Below are positions 25,761-34,803 of a DNA stretch of 64,000 bases, piece after piece; within the stretch, counting starts at the first letter, position 1, and the number at the start of each line of letters is the position of its first letter. Source of the stretch: Anaerolineales bacterium. Lineage in GTDB: Bacteria; Chloroflexota; Anaerolineae; Anaerolineales; Villigracilaceae. The position numbers and the translations under genes were made by a program. Under the pieces are notes generated by a model, which ran no database searches, had not been told where the DNA came from, and saw only the letters and a list, made by a program, of their open reading frames with translations. The stretch is from contig JADLBX010000012.1 of the NCBI GenBank assembly GCA_020847435.1, positions 80,866 to 144,865 of the forward strand. Direction: 5' to 3'.

Positions 25761-25789
25761 CGCCGCATTGGCGGTCGGTCAATGCGGCG
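25761..25789 (-). terminator. Terminator of the YczE-like gene
   Basis: A 10-bp stem, CGCCGCATTG / CAATGCGGCG, followed on the minus strand by TTTGTTATAAT, which merges with the clpC -10 element. Confidence 0.6.
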
Positions 25790-25820
25790 TAAGAGGAGTG
25801 TTGGAGATTGAATGTGTAAT

Positions 25821-26462
25821 TCAATCCGCCGCTTCGACGACCACAGGTTCAGGCTGGTGCGGCCTGACGTTGAAGAGCTTGAACGCCCACTGCACCGAAG
25901 GACCGATCAACAGCGCGAAGACGACCGTCCCGATTCCCAACGGACCGCCCAACAGCCAACCGACCAACACCACCAGCGCTTCGAGAATGCCGCGCGCAAG
26001 TCGGATGCTGACACCGGTCACGCGATGGATCGCGAGCATCATACTGTCGCGCGGACCCGCTCCTGCGTCTACGCCGATGTAAACAGCGGTGGCGATGCCC
26101 TGCACGAGGATACCCGCAAAAAAGAAGAGCATCTGCAAGAACAGGTTTCCCGATATGGTCGGAAGAAGCCACAAGCAAAAGTCCAGCCATGGACCAATGC
26201 TGAGGATATTCCCCAACGTGCCCCAACCGACTTTTTCGCGCAGCGCCAGCGCAAGAATCAGCACCGTAAAACCGACAAAGACGGTCATCCTGCCGATGGT
26301 GATTTTGAAAATATCCGCCAGTGCGATCTCGAAGACGAGCCAGGTGGTCGTGCCGAGATCGGCGCGAATGATCAGCGCCAGCGCGAGACCGTATAAGAGA
26401 AATCCGATTTGGATGACAAAGAAGTCGCGTACAAAGGTGTTCCAACGAATGGGCTTGAGCAT
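25821..26462 (-). CDS. YczE/YitT-type membrane protein
   Basis: A 213-residue integral membrane protein with five or six hydrophobic segments. The motif GLALALIIRADLGTTTW near the N-terminus and DAGAGPRDSMMLAIHRVTG in the second half are typical of the YczE family, often found beside transporters or regulators. The molecular role is unknown. The ATG at 26462 has a perfect AGGAGACAC upstream; the in-frame ATG seven codons earlier does not. A GTCATTGCGAG element lies immediately upstream of the ribosome-binding site, so the promoter may lie in or beyond that element. Confidence 0.8.
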   Translation of the reverse strand: MLKPIRWNTFVRDFFVIQIGFLLYGLALALIIRADLGTTTWLVFEIALADIFKITIGRMTVFVGFTVLILALALREKVGWGTLGNILSIGPWLDFCLWLLPTISGNLFLQMLFFFAGILVQGIATAVYIGVDAGAGPRDSMMLAIHRVTGVSIRLARGILEALVVLVGWLLGGPLGIGTVVFALLIGPSVQWAFKLFNVRPHQPEPVVVEAAD

Positions 26463-26478
26463 GTGTCTCCTGTTATAT

Positions 26479-26607
26479 GTCATTGCGAGCGAAGCGAAGC
26501 AATCTCAACACGCTACCCAACAATTATTCACAGGATAGAGGAGATTGCTTCGAGCGGTCCTTCGTCTCCGCTTCGCTCCGCTCAGGACGAGCGCCACTCG
26601 CAATGAC
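26479..26607. repeat. GTCATTGCGAG interspersed element, copy 2
   Basis: 129 bp with arms GTCATTGCGAG and CTCGCAATGAC. The centre holds two GATTGCTTCG-related blocks and a GCTTCGCTCCGCTCAGGACG segment also present in copy 1. It lies between divergent genes. Confidence 0.88.
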
Positions 26608-26647
26608 ATGTGGTCTTGGATGCTATCACTCATGATAAACTTTCGCC

Positions 26648-27100
26648 ATGCAAAAAATATTCGAAACGAAACGCGATAACTTCTTCATCAGTACCGATCC
26701 CGCGCGGCTCGACCTCAACGCCATCGTGGATTTTCTCTCCCGCGCCTACTGGTCAAAGGGGCGTCCGCGCGAGCGGACGGAACGAGCCATTGCCAACTCG
26801 CTGGTATTCGGCTTATACGACGGGGATAAACAGATCGGTCTGGCGCGCGTGATAACCGACTACGCCATCTTCGCCTATCTGTGCGACGTGTTCATCCACG
26901 AGGACTATCGCTCGCACGGGCTCGGCAAATGGTTAATCGAAACGGTCATGAGCCACCCCGACCTGCAAGGACTCCGCCGCTGGACGCTCGCCACGCGCGA
27001 CGCGCACGGTCTGTATCAACAATTCGGCTGGGGCGCGCTCAGCCATCCTGAAAGTTGGATGGAAATTTTTCGTCCCTTCCCCGGGGAGGGAAGAGATTGA
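26648..27100 (+). CDS. GNAT-family N-acetyltransferase
   Basis: A 150-residue single-domain GNAT. It shows AYWSKGRPRE near the N-terminus, the acetyl-CoA motif IHEDYRSHGLGKWLIE and the terminal LYQQFGWG element, which match the small YjdJ/PaiA-like acetyltransferases. The substrate is unknown. No Shine-Dalgarno is present; TAAACT lies 6 bases before the ATG at 26648, so the mRNA may be leaderless. The last residues, PFPGEGRD, are encoded by a TTCCCCGGGGAGGGAA palindrome that looks like added repeat DNA. Confidence 0.8.
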   Translation: MQKIFETKRDNFFISTDPARLDLNAIVDFLSRAYWSKGRPRERTERAIANSLVFGLYDGDKQIGLARVITDYAIFAYLCDVFIHEDYRSHGLGKWLIETVMSHPDLQGLRRWTLATRDAHGLYQQFGWGALSHPESWMEIFRPFPGEGRD

Positions 27101-27244
27101 GTTGTCGTTTTGTCAATATGGGGGAATGCTTCACATTGAGTAAGGTTCTTGCCGCCATAGCGGCGCGACCAGCCAAGTCAATCGAATGGTCGCCTGAACG
27201 TTGTGAACGCCCGAAAACAATTCGCAGAAAGGCGAACAAATCAA

Positions 27245-27904
27245 ATGAACTTACATAACGATCCCTATGACGTTGAATATAACGCCGCCATGGATTTGCA
27301 GAAGCGCAATGTTTCTGACGATCAGATCCAGCGTTTCGAAGGCTACGCCTCCGAAATCTTTTCGGCGCTCGGCATGAACTTGAACACGCCCGCCACCAAA
27401 GACACGCCGCGGCGATTCATCAAAGCGCTCTTCGACATTACAGAAGGCTATGAAGGCGACCCGAAACTACTGAAAGTTTTCGACACGGAATGTCACGGCG
27501 AACCGGACTGCCGCTTGAGTCAAGTTGTGGAAGGTCCCATCCCGTTTTTCGCATTGTGCGAGCATCACGCCCTGCCCTTCTATGGCATGGCGTATGTCGG
27601 TTACATTGCTCACGAAAACATCATCGGCATTTCAAAACTGACGCGCCTCGTGCGGCTCTTCTCGAAGCGGTTTGCGGTTCAGGAACGGATCGGTCAGCAA
27701 ATTGCGGACACTCTCGAAGCGATGCTGCATCCGCATGGCGTGGCTGTTTTTCTCGAGGCGCATCATCTCTGCGTGGAGATGCGCGGCGTGCGCGACACCT
27801 CGCCGAAGACGCGCACCAGCGTATGGCGCGGTCATTATGCGGAGGACGCCTCCTTGCGCTCCGAATTCTTCACCGCGAGTGGGTTGCAGAGGAACGAGAA
27901 GTAA
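27245..27904 (+). CDS. folE: GTP cyclohydrolase I
   Basis: A 219-residue enzyme that converts GTP to 7,8-dihydroneopterin triphosphate, the first step of folate/pterin synthesis. The zinc ligands are visible as C105 and H108 in ALCEHHALPF and C176 in EAHHLCVEMRG. The GISKLTRLV and RFAVQERIG motifs and the closing RTSVWRG are characteristic of FolE type IA. The ATG at 27245 has AAAGGCG about 7 bases upstream; the 14 upstream in-frame codons have no such signal. The 140-base leader holds no structure I can name. No other folate gene is adjacent. Confidence 0.93.
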   Translation: MNLHNDPYDVEYNAAMDLQKRNVSDDQIQRFEGYASEIFSALGMNLNTPATKDTPRRFIKALFDITEGYEGDPKLLKVFDTECHGEPDCRLSQVVEGPIPFFALCEHHALPFYGMAYVGYIAHENIIGISKLTRLVRLFSKRFAVQERIGQQIADTLEAMLHPHGVAVFLEAHHLCVEMRGVRDTSPKTRTSVWRGHYAEDASLRSEFFTASGLQRNEK

Positions 27905-27924
27905 TCTGGAAAGACTTTATGCTC

Positions 27925-27947
27925 TCGCAGGGTCTCTGACCCTGCGA
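27925..27947. terminator. Hairpin between convergent genes
   Basis: A 10-bp perfect stem, TCGCAGGGTC / GACCCTGCGA, with a 3-base loop. It lacks a T-run on either strand, so termination is only possible, not clear. Confidence 0.4.
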
Positions 27948-27973
27948 TGGCGCCTATAAAACACGACGATCAA

Positions 27974-28780
27974 TTATGCCAATCGTTGAGCGTACCCAAC
28001 CCCCGTCATGTCATCGTGCAATCGCACCACATCGGGCAACGACTGCGATGATCCGATTTGTTCAACCAGTTTGCACACGCTGAAATTTCGACTCGCGTTT
28101 TCGTACTCCGTCAGCCACTGCCGGAGTTGAACGTCTTCGCGCTCGCGCGGAAACGCGACCTTGTAGCCGCGCAGTCTGATACGCGACGGTTTCGGCGTGA
28201 GCCTGGCACGATAGCAACCCTGCTTGCCGCACAACAACGCGTACAGTGGATCGCAATTGAACTCGTCCATCATCTTTTTGGTTTCAGGTGAGCGGGGATC
28301 GAATTCCCTGCCCAACACGATCACCCGCGCGCCGCGATACGTTTCGTAGATGCGGAATCCGAATTGGTTGTATTTTGTCGTCGTCAGATTGCGGACCATA
28401 TCGAAGATTTCCGTTTTTCGAGAGCGTTTGTCCGCCATCTTTTTGAACAACCCGCCAAATCCTTTTGTGGGTTTGGGCTGGTCAATATCGAGGATCATCA
28501 ACCTCTCGACGTTCAAGACTTGCGCGCCGTAGCGATTCCGCGTGATGACCGCGTGGTCGTCAACGACTTTCAACACCTCTTCTCGAATCTCCACTTCATA
28601 ATCCTCGAAGAGTTGTTTTTCGCCCGCAATCTTTTTCTCTATCTTTGCGGCTTTCTCCCTCGCCGCCCTGCGCGCATCCTCCACAGAAACGTTCGACCCG
28701 CCATAGCAGGTAATTTCCTGAGGCTTGCCCTCGATTAGGATTGTTTGCTTTTCGAGAGTCCAATAGCGGTAGGTTTTCAT
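27974..28780 (-). CDS. Conserved hypothetical protein (268 aa)
   Basis: A soluble 268-residue protein that I do not recognise as a named family. An N-terminal charged helix (DARRAAREKAAKIEKKIAGE, 35-54) is followed by an alpha/beta core. The core has LMILDIDQP, FGFRIYETYRGARVIV, a CDPLYALLCGKQGCYRARLTP stretch with three Cys, and ARLTPKPSRIRLRG. The hhhDhD strand followed by a YETYRG strand is reminiscent of primase-like or nucleotidyltransferase cores, but this is only a visual resemblance. The ATG at 28780 has AGGTTGAA upstream. It ends a run of three minus-strand genes with two small membrane proteins upstream. Confidence 0.6.
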   Translation of the reverse strand: MKTYRYWTLEKQTILIEGKPQEITCYGGSNVSVEDARRAAREKAAKIEKKIAGEKQLFEDYEVEIREEVLKVVDDHAVITRNRYGAQVLNVERLMILDIDQPKPTKGFGGLFKKMADKRSRKTEIFDMVRNLTTTKYNQFGFRIYETYRGARVIVLGREFDPRSPETKKMMDEFNCDPLYALLCGKQGCYRARLTPKPSRIRLRGYKVAFPREREDVQLRQWLTEYENASRNFSVCKLVEQIGSSQSLPDVVRLHDDMTGVGYAQRLA

Positions 28781-28786
28781 TTCAAC

Positions 28787-28981
28787 CTACCGCTCATCCC
28801 CCAGACTGGCAATCGCGCGCAAGAGACCGAAGACGAGCATACCGAGTTTCAATCCTTCGCCAGCCGTGAGCGCGGTTTCGCTTTCGTTCTTCTCCGCGCG
28901 GCGGTTGAGCATTAACGCGGCGACGAGTCCCGCAAACGCGCCGACAAGCGCGCCAAAGAGTAGGGTTTTGCTTTTGTTCAT
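28787..28981 (-). CDS. Small single-pass membrane protein
   Basis: A 64-residue protein. Residues 5-26 form a glycine-rich hydrophobic helix (LFGALVGAFAGLVAALML), followed by a charged RRAEKNES stretch and an amphipathic end. It resembles YtxH-type small envelope proteins, but the match is weak. The ATG at 28981 has GGAGG seven bases upstream, while the in-frame ATG four codons earlier has none. It lies 6 bases before the 268-residue gene and is probably in the same transcript. Confidence 0.6.
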   Translation of the reverse strand: MNKSKTLLFGALVGAFAGLVAALMLNRRAEKNESETALTAGEGLKLGMLVFGLLRAIASLGDER

Positions 28982-28992
28982 ACATTCCTCCA

Positions 28993-29025
28993 AGACCTCA
29001 CAGGTCTCACAGACCTGTGAGGTCT
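28993..29025. repeat. Perfect hairpin AGACCTCACAGGTCT / AGACCTGTGAGGTCT
   Basis: Two 15-base arms separated by CAC, each also self-complementary. It covers the TAG stop of the gene at 29024-29440 and ends before the GGAGG of the next gene. There is no T-run, so it may be a REP-like element or an mRNA stabiliser. Confidence 0.6.
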
Positions 29026-29440
29026 ATTTACCAAAAAATCTTTTCACGCTCGCGCCGATGCCGTCGAGAAACAGCACGGGCTTGATAGCCATATCCGTCC
29101 CGCGCCTGACGTACAGCGCGGCTTTATGAACATATTCTTGCGCAATGCCGGTATAGGTCGGCGTGACGCCCAATACTCTCTTCATCAAGTAAATCAGCGC
29201 GGCAAGAACGATAAGCACGATAAAACCGACGATCAGTACCGGAACGACGATCCAGATCGTAGAGACCGCCGCCCAGCGCGCCACGTCACCGCCTTGGTTG
29301 AACGCGGCGATGTTGATCAGCGCGATCAACGCGACAAAAAGAAGCGCCGCGAGCGCCACAGGGAAAATGATCTGCCACGCCATCTCCCTGCGGTGGCGTT
29401 TATAGGATTCGTGAACGGGTTGCGGAATTTTGGCTTTCAT
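29024..29440 (-). CDS. Two-helix membrane protein of unknown function
   Basis: A 138-residue protein with a basic N-terminus (HESYKRHRREMAW), two hydrophobic segments (about 21-46 and 58-88) and an amphipathic C-terminal tail ending in VKRFFGK. I recognise no family. A minus-strand TAAAAT lies 7 bases before the ATG at 29440 with no Shine-Dalgarno, suggesting a leaderless transcript. It heads the three-gene minus-strand run that continues with the small membrane protein and the 268-residue protein. Confidence 0.6.
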   Translation of the reverse strand: MKAKIPQPVHESYKRHRREMAWQIIFPVALAALLFVALIALINIAAFNQGGDVARWAAVSTIWIVVPVLIVGFIVLIVLAALIYLMKRVLGVTPTYTGIAQEYVHKAALYVRRGTDMAIKPVLFLDGIGASVKRFFGK

Positions 29441-29825
29441 TGTTTGTATTTTACCTCAGACCCCCACCGTCCTACGAGACCTCCCCCATCCCGCGACATG
29501 TTTTTTTCAAAGTCGGGATTTCTCAACGCGAATGTCGCAAATGTACGAGTAGCGCGAATAAATCCTTGAAAATTCGAGAAACTTGTACTGAGCCTGCCGA
29601 AGTATTCGTCCATTCGAGCAATTCGCGTTCCAAAGTTGTCAAACGACCTTGAAAAAACCATACATCCCGCGACGTGAATCGCGGGATGGGGGAGGCAGGA
29701 GGGGGGCGACGCGCATCGCCCAGGCGCTTCATACCGCTCCGGCACATGGACTTGACCGATATTGTTATTCGTAGGGGCAAGGTCCTCTCGCCCCGAATGG
29801 GCGGGGAGACCACGCCCCTACGTGC
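29441..29825. other. Gene-free repeat mosaic downstream of ftsZ
   Basis: 385 bases with no credible gene. It holds several nested inverted repeats: CCATCCCGCGACATG (near 29486) against CATCCCGCGACGTG..CGCGGGATGG (29663-29690), CGCGAATGTCGC and TCGAGAAACTTGTACTGAGCC segments, and at the right end a GTAGGGGC palindrome. Short frames here are products of these repeats. Confidence 0.6.
29771..29821. repeat. GTAGGGGC palindromic element, copy C
   Basis: Ends GTAGGGGC (29771-29778) and GCCCCTAC (29814-29821), with an internal CTCGCCCCGAATGGGCGGGGAG hairpin split across positions 29788-29809. It starts five bases past the ftsZ stop codon and may end the dcw transcript. Confidence 0.8.
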
Positions 29826-30986
<1,161 letters not shown>

Positions 30987-31070
30987 GTTGAGCCTCCATC
31001 AAACATTGGTTGAATAATACTTGCTTTTGATTCCGTAGTTCGATATTTTAAGAGTGAGCGTTTGCTCTTT

Positions 31071-31122
31071 GCCGCAGGGATCACAGAGTTCTCAGAGAAA
31101 ACTCTGTGACCTCTGTGGCTGT
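31071..31122. repeat. GCCGCAGGGATCACAGAG repeat between ftsA and ftsZ
   Basis: Degenerate repeat with an inner hairpin CACAGAGTT / AACTCTGTG (31082-31108). Relatives are at 49243-49305 and inside the gene at 48651-48681. Confidence 0.7.
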
Positions 31123-31145
31123 GTTTTTATCCTCTCACATTCTCA

Positions 31146-32378
31146 CTACGGTAAAATCCTGCCGACAATTTTCTTGATGAAACCAAAATCCATACGCGTT
31201 TCTCCTTTCTTGCGGCGACTGCGCCCGATGCCCGCATCCTGATCCTGCATCGAGACTGCCCACTGCAATAAACCGACACCGGTCGAATACGCCGGTGATT
31301 TCAACCGATCCACAAGCCCGGAGAGGCGCTCCGGTTGCGCCGTACGGACGGGCAAGCCCAACACTGCGTTTGCCACGCGTCCGATCCCGGTCAAGGCAGA
31401 CGTGCCGCCGGTCAACACGATTCCCGCCGGCAAGAGACCGTCATACCCGGAGCGTTTGATCTCCTGCATGATCAACGAGAAGATCTCCGCCACGCGCGCT
31501 TCGATGATCTCCGCCAGTTCCTGCCGGTTGATCTGCACCGGGCGGTCCTCGCCAAACGGGCGGATCGAGAAATATTCCTCCGAGCCCACTTCGCCGCGCA
31601 CCGCATGACCCTGTTGTTTCTTCACTTCCTCCGCCTGTGCAAACGGCAGGTGCAACCCGTGCGCGATATCCTGCGTAATATGGTTGCCACCGACAGCCAG
31701 CACCATCGTATGCCACACATCGCCGTTAACGTAGATCGCCAAATCTGCGGTGCCGCCGCCGATATCGCAGACCGCCACACCCATCTGACGTTCCTGCTCG
31801 GTCAAAACCGCTTCGCCGGAAGCCAGCGGGTTCAGCACAAACTCCTTGATCTTGACCCCGCCCGCGCCCACGCAATGCCGCAGGTTGTCCACCGTCGCGG
31901 CGGAGGCGGTGATGATGTGCGCCTCCACTTCGAGACGATAACCGTGCATCCCCTGCGCGTTGCGAATGCCGTCCTGCCCATCCACTGAAAAACCGCGCTG
32001 GATGACGTGAATGATCTCACGGTCGTGCGGAATGGCGACCGCGCGCGCCTGCTCCATGGCGTGGTCCAGATCGAACTGCTCGATCACGTTGCCGTTCACA
32101 GCCGCCGCGCCGCGGCTATTCACCGACGAGACGTGCGCGCCGGCGATGCTCACCAACGCGGAGGTGATCTCAAGTCCCGAAGTCGATTCGGCTTTCTTCA
32201 CCGAACGCGTGATCGCCTGCGTCGCCGCGGCGAGGTCCACGATGACGCCTTTGCGAATCCCTTCCGACGGTTCAATGCCCACGCCGAGAATGCGGATGGA
32301 TTTATCATCCTCCACGCGTCCCACGAGAGTGCAAATTTTGGTCGTGCCTACGTCAATGCCAACTACGATTTCTTCCAT
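31146..32378 (-). CDS. ftsA: Cell division protein FtsA
   Basis: A 410-residue actin-like ATPase that ties FtsZ to the membrane. It shows the N-terminal phosphate loop VVGIDVGTTKICTLVG (4-19), the phosphate-2 motif AVCDIGGGTADLAIY, and the adenosine loop GIVLTGGTSALTGIG. The extreme C-terminus (FGFIKKIVGRILP) is an amphipathic membrane-targeting helix, as expected. The ATG at 32378 follows AAAAGGAATC. It sits between ftsQ and ftsZ in the usual order, with a paired inverted repeat just upstream. Confidence 0.95.
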   Translation of the reverse strand: MEEIVVGIDVGTTKICTLVGRVEDDKSIRILGVGIEPSEGIRKGVIVDLAAATQAITRSVKKAESTSGLEITSALVSIAGAHVSSVNSRGAAAVNGNVIEQFDLDHAMEQARAVAIPHDREIIHVIQRGFSVDGQDGIRNAQGMHGYRLEVEAHIITASAATVDNLRHCVGAGGVKIKEFVLNPLASGEAVLTEQERQMGVAVCDIGGGTADLAIYVNGDVWHTMVLAVGGNHITQDIAHGLHLPFAQAEEVKKQQGHAVRGEVGSEEYFSIRPFGEDRPVQINRQELAEIIEARVAEIFSLIMQEIKRSGYDGLLPAGIVLTGGTSALTGIGRVANAVLGLPVRTAQPERLSGLVDRLKSPAYSTGVGLLQWAVSMQDQDAGIGRSRRKKGETRMDFGFIKKIVGRILP

Positions 32379-32399
32379 GATTCCTTTTTATCCATATTC

Positions 32400-32559
32400 G
32401 GTGGTTGAGTAGGCGGCGCTCTTCCGCCGTATCGAAACCACCAGTAACCAAAATATTTTTTGCAACATCAGCATTTTTGAACATCAGTGGTTTCGGTTTC
32501 GACAAACTCAACCCAGCGGATACGCCCTCCGCTAGCGCTTCGGGCTACTCAACCACCGG
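32400..32559. repeat. Paired GGTGGTTGAGTAG elements in opposite orientation
   Basis: Copy 1 (32400-32442) opens GGTGGTTGAGTAGGCGGC and closes GTATCGAAACCACC. Copy 2 (32487-32559) is inverted and ends GGCTACTCAACCACC. A 44-base AT-rich spacer separates them. The same architecture occurs at 34639-34780 and 59182-59314. Confidence 0.85.
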
Positions 32560-32569
32560 AGTTGCCTTT

Positions 32570-33538
32570 CTATTGATTCATCCGATAATACGGCGCAGAC
32601 GGATACGTCACGTTGATCAACGCCGGGCGGATGCCGCGTTGCGTCAGCGAAGCCACCATCTGTTCATAAACGCGCATCTTCAATTCGACATCGCTCGCGC
32701 TCGTGCCAAAGTATGCGCGCCAACCGCGCGGGTCGTTCCAACCGAAACCGAACGCGGCGTTGTATAAAATCACCGCGCCCGGCGGGACGTGCCAACCGAG
32801 CCCCTGCACGGCTTGAACCATCTCGACCGGGATGAACGGCGTCGGCGAAAGCGGATCGGTCCCGCTTCCGACCACGGGTGGGGCTGACTCGGCTGCCACC
32901 GAGATGAGTCCAATCATTTCGCCGCGCGGACGGAACGCCACGCCGTCCGCCGCGATCCACGTGTATCCGCCGCCCTGCTCCCAGCGGATGACCGGCTTGC
33001 GCTCGATGACGCGCACGGCGAGCAGGTTGGGGAGTGAAGCCTCGATCTGGACTGAGGCAAGCTCGGGGTAGTCGAGGCGGAGGCGGGTTTCCAAATCCGA
33101 GGGAATCAGCGTGAAGATGGGTTGTCCCGTGGCGCCCAGCGCCGAATTGATCTCGGCGGGCGTGAGGATCTGGTTGCCGGTCACTTGCGCTTCAGCCACG
33201 CGCAACTCGGGGCGGGCGAAAGCGAGGTAGAGCGCCACGCCGCACAAAACCACGAGGAGGAACGACAGCGACCGCCAACCAAAACGCGGGCGCGGAATTG
33301 TCGGCATGTGGAGCGCGCGGAAGTTGACGCGCGGAATCTCCGGCAGGGCGATCTGGAAACGCCGCTTGCCGCTGGCGGGTTTCGGCGCGTTGACTTTCTT
33401 CGCCCTTTCCGGCTTGGCGCGCGCGGGCGGAAGCGGCTGCGTGGCTTGCTTCAGCGCCCGTTGCATTTCTTTGGCGCGCTCCTGCTCACGGCGCAAACGG
33501 ACTTGTTCGGCTCGGGTAAATTCTCTGCGTTCGCTCAT
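32570..33538 (-). CDS. ftsQ: Cell division protein FtsQ/DivIB
   Basis: A 322-residue bitopic membrane protein of the divisome. The cytoplasmic part is long and basic (residues 1-90), a membrane helix lies at about 91-110 (LSFLLVVLCGVALYLAF), and a POTRA domain follows with the signature VTGNQILTPAEINSALG..IFTLIPSDLETRL. The FtsQ beta domain follows with the VIERKPVIRWEQGGGYTWIAADGVAF motif. The C-terminus is GLKE-free and ends in YPSAPYYRMNQ. The ATG at 33538 overlaps the ddl stop by four bases, so it is translationally coupled. The region before ftsA is filled by inverted repeats. Confidence 0.9.
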   Translation of the reverse strand: MSERREFTRAEQVRLRREQERAKEMQRALKQATQPLPPARAKPERAKKVNAPKPASGKRRFQIALPEIPRVNFRALHMPTIPRPRFGWRSLSFLLVVLCGVALYLAFARPELRVAEAQVTGNQILTPAEINSALGATGQPIFTLIPSDLETRLRLDYPELASVQIEASLPNLLAVRVIERKPVIRWEQGGGYTWIAADGVAFRPRGEMIGLISVAAESAPPVVGSGTDPLSPTPFIPVEMVQAVQGLGWHVPPGAVILYNAAFGFGWNDPRGWRAYFGTSASDVELKMRVYEQMVASLTQRGIRPALINVTYPSAPYYRMNQ

Positions 33539-34620
33539 GCGTGGCTCCGATAAACGTGCGAGGTGCGGTCGCGTTCGGCTTTGCGTTCCATTGCCAGCTC
33601 GATCAATCGGTCAACAAGTTTGGCGTAGGGCATTCCGCTGGCTTCCCACAGTTTGGGATACATGCTGATCTTCGTGAAGCCGGGGATGGTATTCAGCTCG
33701 TTGAGGTAAATTTTGTGCGTATCTTTCTCTACAAAAAAATCCACGCGCGCCATGCCGGCACAGTCAATCAGTTGGTAAGCGCGGACAGCATAGCCACGGA
33801 TCTGTGCAGAAGTCTCTTTCGGCAACTGTGCGGGAATGGCGAGACCCGATGTGCCGTCAATGTATTTCGATTCGTACGAATAAAACTCGCGGCTCGGCAA
33901 AACCTCTCCGCACACCGATGCACGCGGTTCCTCGTTGCCGAGCACGCTGACTTCGATCTCGCGCGCCTCCGTCACACCGCGTTCGACGAGCACGCGCCGG
34001 TCGAACTGCGCGGCTTCCATCAACCCTTCCTGCAAGTCGGAACGGTTGTGGCATTTCGTCACACCGACGGATGAACCCAAGTTCGCCGGCTTGGTAAACA
34101 ACGGATACGCGCTAACTTGTTCAACGCGCTCAATCACGGTGGGCATATTCTTTTCGATCTCACTGCGAGTGACGAGCGCCGACTCAACCACAGGGATGCC
34201 GTTGGCGCGCATCACTTCTTTGAAGATGCCTTTATCCATGCCGACCGCCGAAGCGACCACGCCCGCGCCCACGTAGGCGACGTCCGCCATTTCAAACAAA
34301 CCTTGAATCGTCCCGTCTTCGCCAAACGTTCCGTGCAAGATGGGGAAGAAGACGTCAAGGGCAAGATACGCGTTACGAGATACGCCGGATGGGTTCGGCG
34401 AAATCGAAAAGGGCGCGAGTCCTTCAAGTTTGTTCCGCTCGAATTTTCCGATCACATCCTCGCCGGTCAACCACGCGCCTTCACGCGTAATGCCAATCTG
34501 CGTCACTTCATATTTGGCGGGGTCCAGCACAGACAACACCGAGCGCGCAGACATCAGCGAAACGTCATGTTCGCCGGAGCGTCCACCGAAGATCACTGCC
34601 ACTCGAAGTTTGTTTGTCAT
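33535..34620 (-). CDS. ddl: D-alanine--D-alanine ligase
   Basis: A 361-residue ATP-grasp enzyme making the D-Ala-D-Ala dipeptide for peptidoglycan. It has the N-terminal VAVIFGGRSGEHDVSLMSA, the ATP-binding FTKPANLGSSVGVTKC, the EIEVSVLGN segment, and the C-terminal MARVDFFVEKDTHKIYLNELNTIPGFT that carries the Mg-binding Glu/Asn. It is ordinary in length and not a D-Ala-D-Lac variant as far as can be seen. It overlaps ftsQ by ATGA. A paired GGTCGAGTAG repeat lies directly upstream, between murB and ddl. Confidence 0.95.
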   Translation of the reverse strand: MTNKLRVAVIFGGRSGEHDVSLMSARSVLSVLDPAKYEVTQIGITREGAWLTGEDVIGKFERNKLEGLAPFSISPNPSGVSRNAYLALDVFFPILHGTFGEDGTIQGLFEMADVAYVGAGVVASAVGMDKGIFKEVMRANGIPVVESALVTRSEIEKNMPTVIERVEQVSAYPLFTKPANLGSSVGVTKCHNRSDLQEGLMEAAQFDRRVLVERGVTEAREIEVSVLGNEEPRASVCGEVLPSREFYSYESKYIDGTSGLAIPAQLPKETSAQIRGYAVRAYQLIDCAGMARVDFFVEKDTHKIYLNELNTIPGFTKISMYPKLWEASGMPYAKLVDRLIELAMERKAERDRTSHVYRSHA

Positions 34621-34638
34621 TTTGTTTTATTCATATCC

Positions 34639-34780
34639 GTTGGTCGAGTAGTTCCGAGCGGAGCGAGGAACGTATCGAGACCAACAATGTTCAATCTTTA
34701 ATCCTGTAACAAGTATTCCTTTGCTTAGCGGTGGTCTCGATACGACCTGCGACGATCACGCAGGTCTACTCGACCACCGG
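34639..34780. repeat. Paired GTTGGTCGAGTAG elements in opposite orientation
   Basis: Copy 1 is 34639-34685 (GTTGGTCGAGTAG..GTATCGAGACCAAC) and copy 2 is 34730-34780 (GGTGGTCTCGATACG..CTACTCGACCACC). A 44-base AT-rich spacer separates them. Confidence 0.85.
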
Positions 34781-34803
34781 GTTCTCTAATGACCAATTAC
34801 TCC

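Noticed and set aside
27101..27244. A riboswitch in the folE leader
   Set aside because: No recognisable folate or other riboswitch core could be identified by eye; only a short GCCGCCATAGCGGC hairpin.
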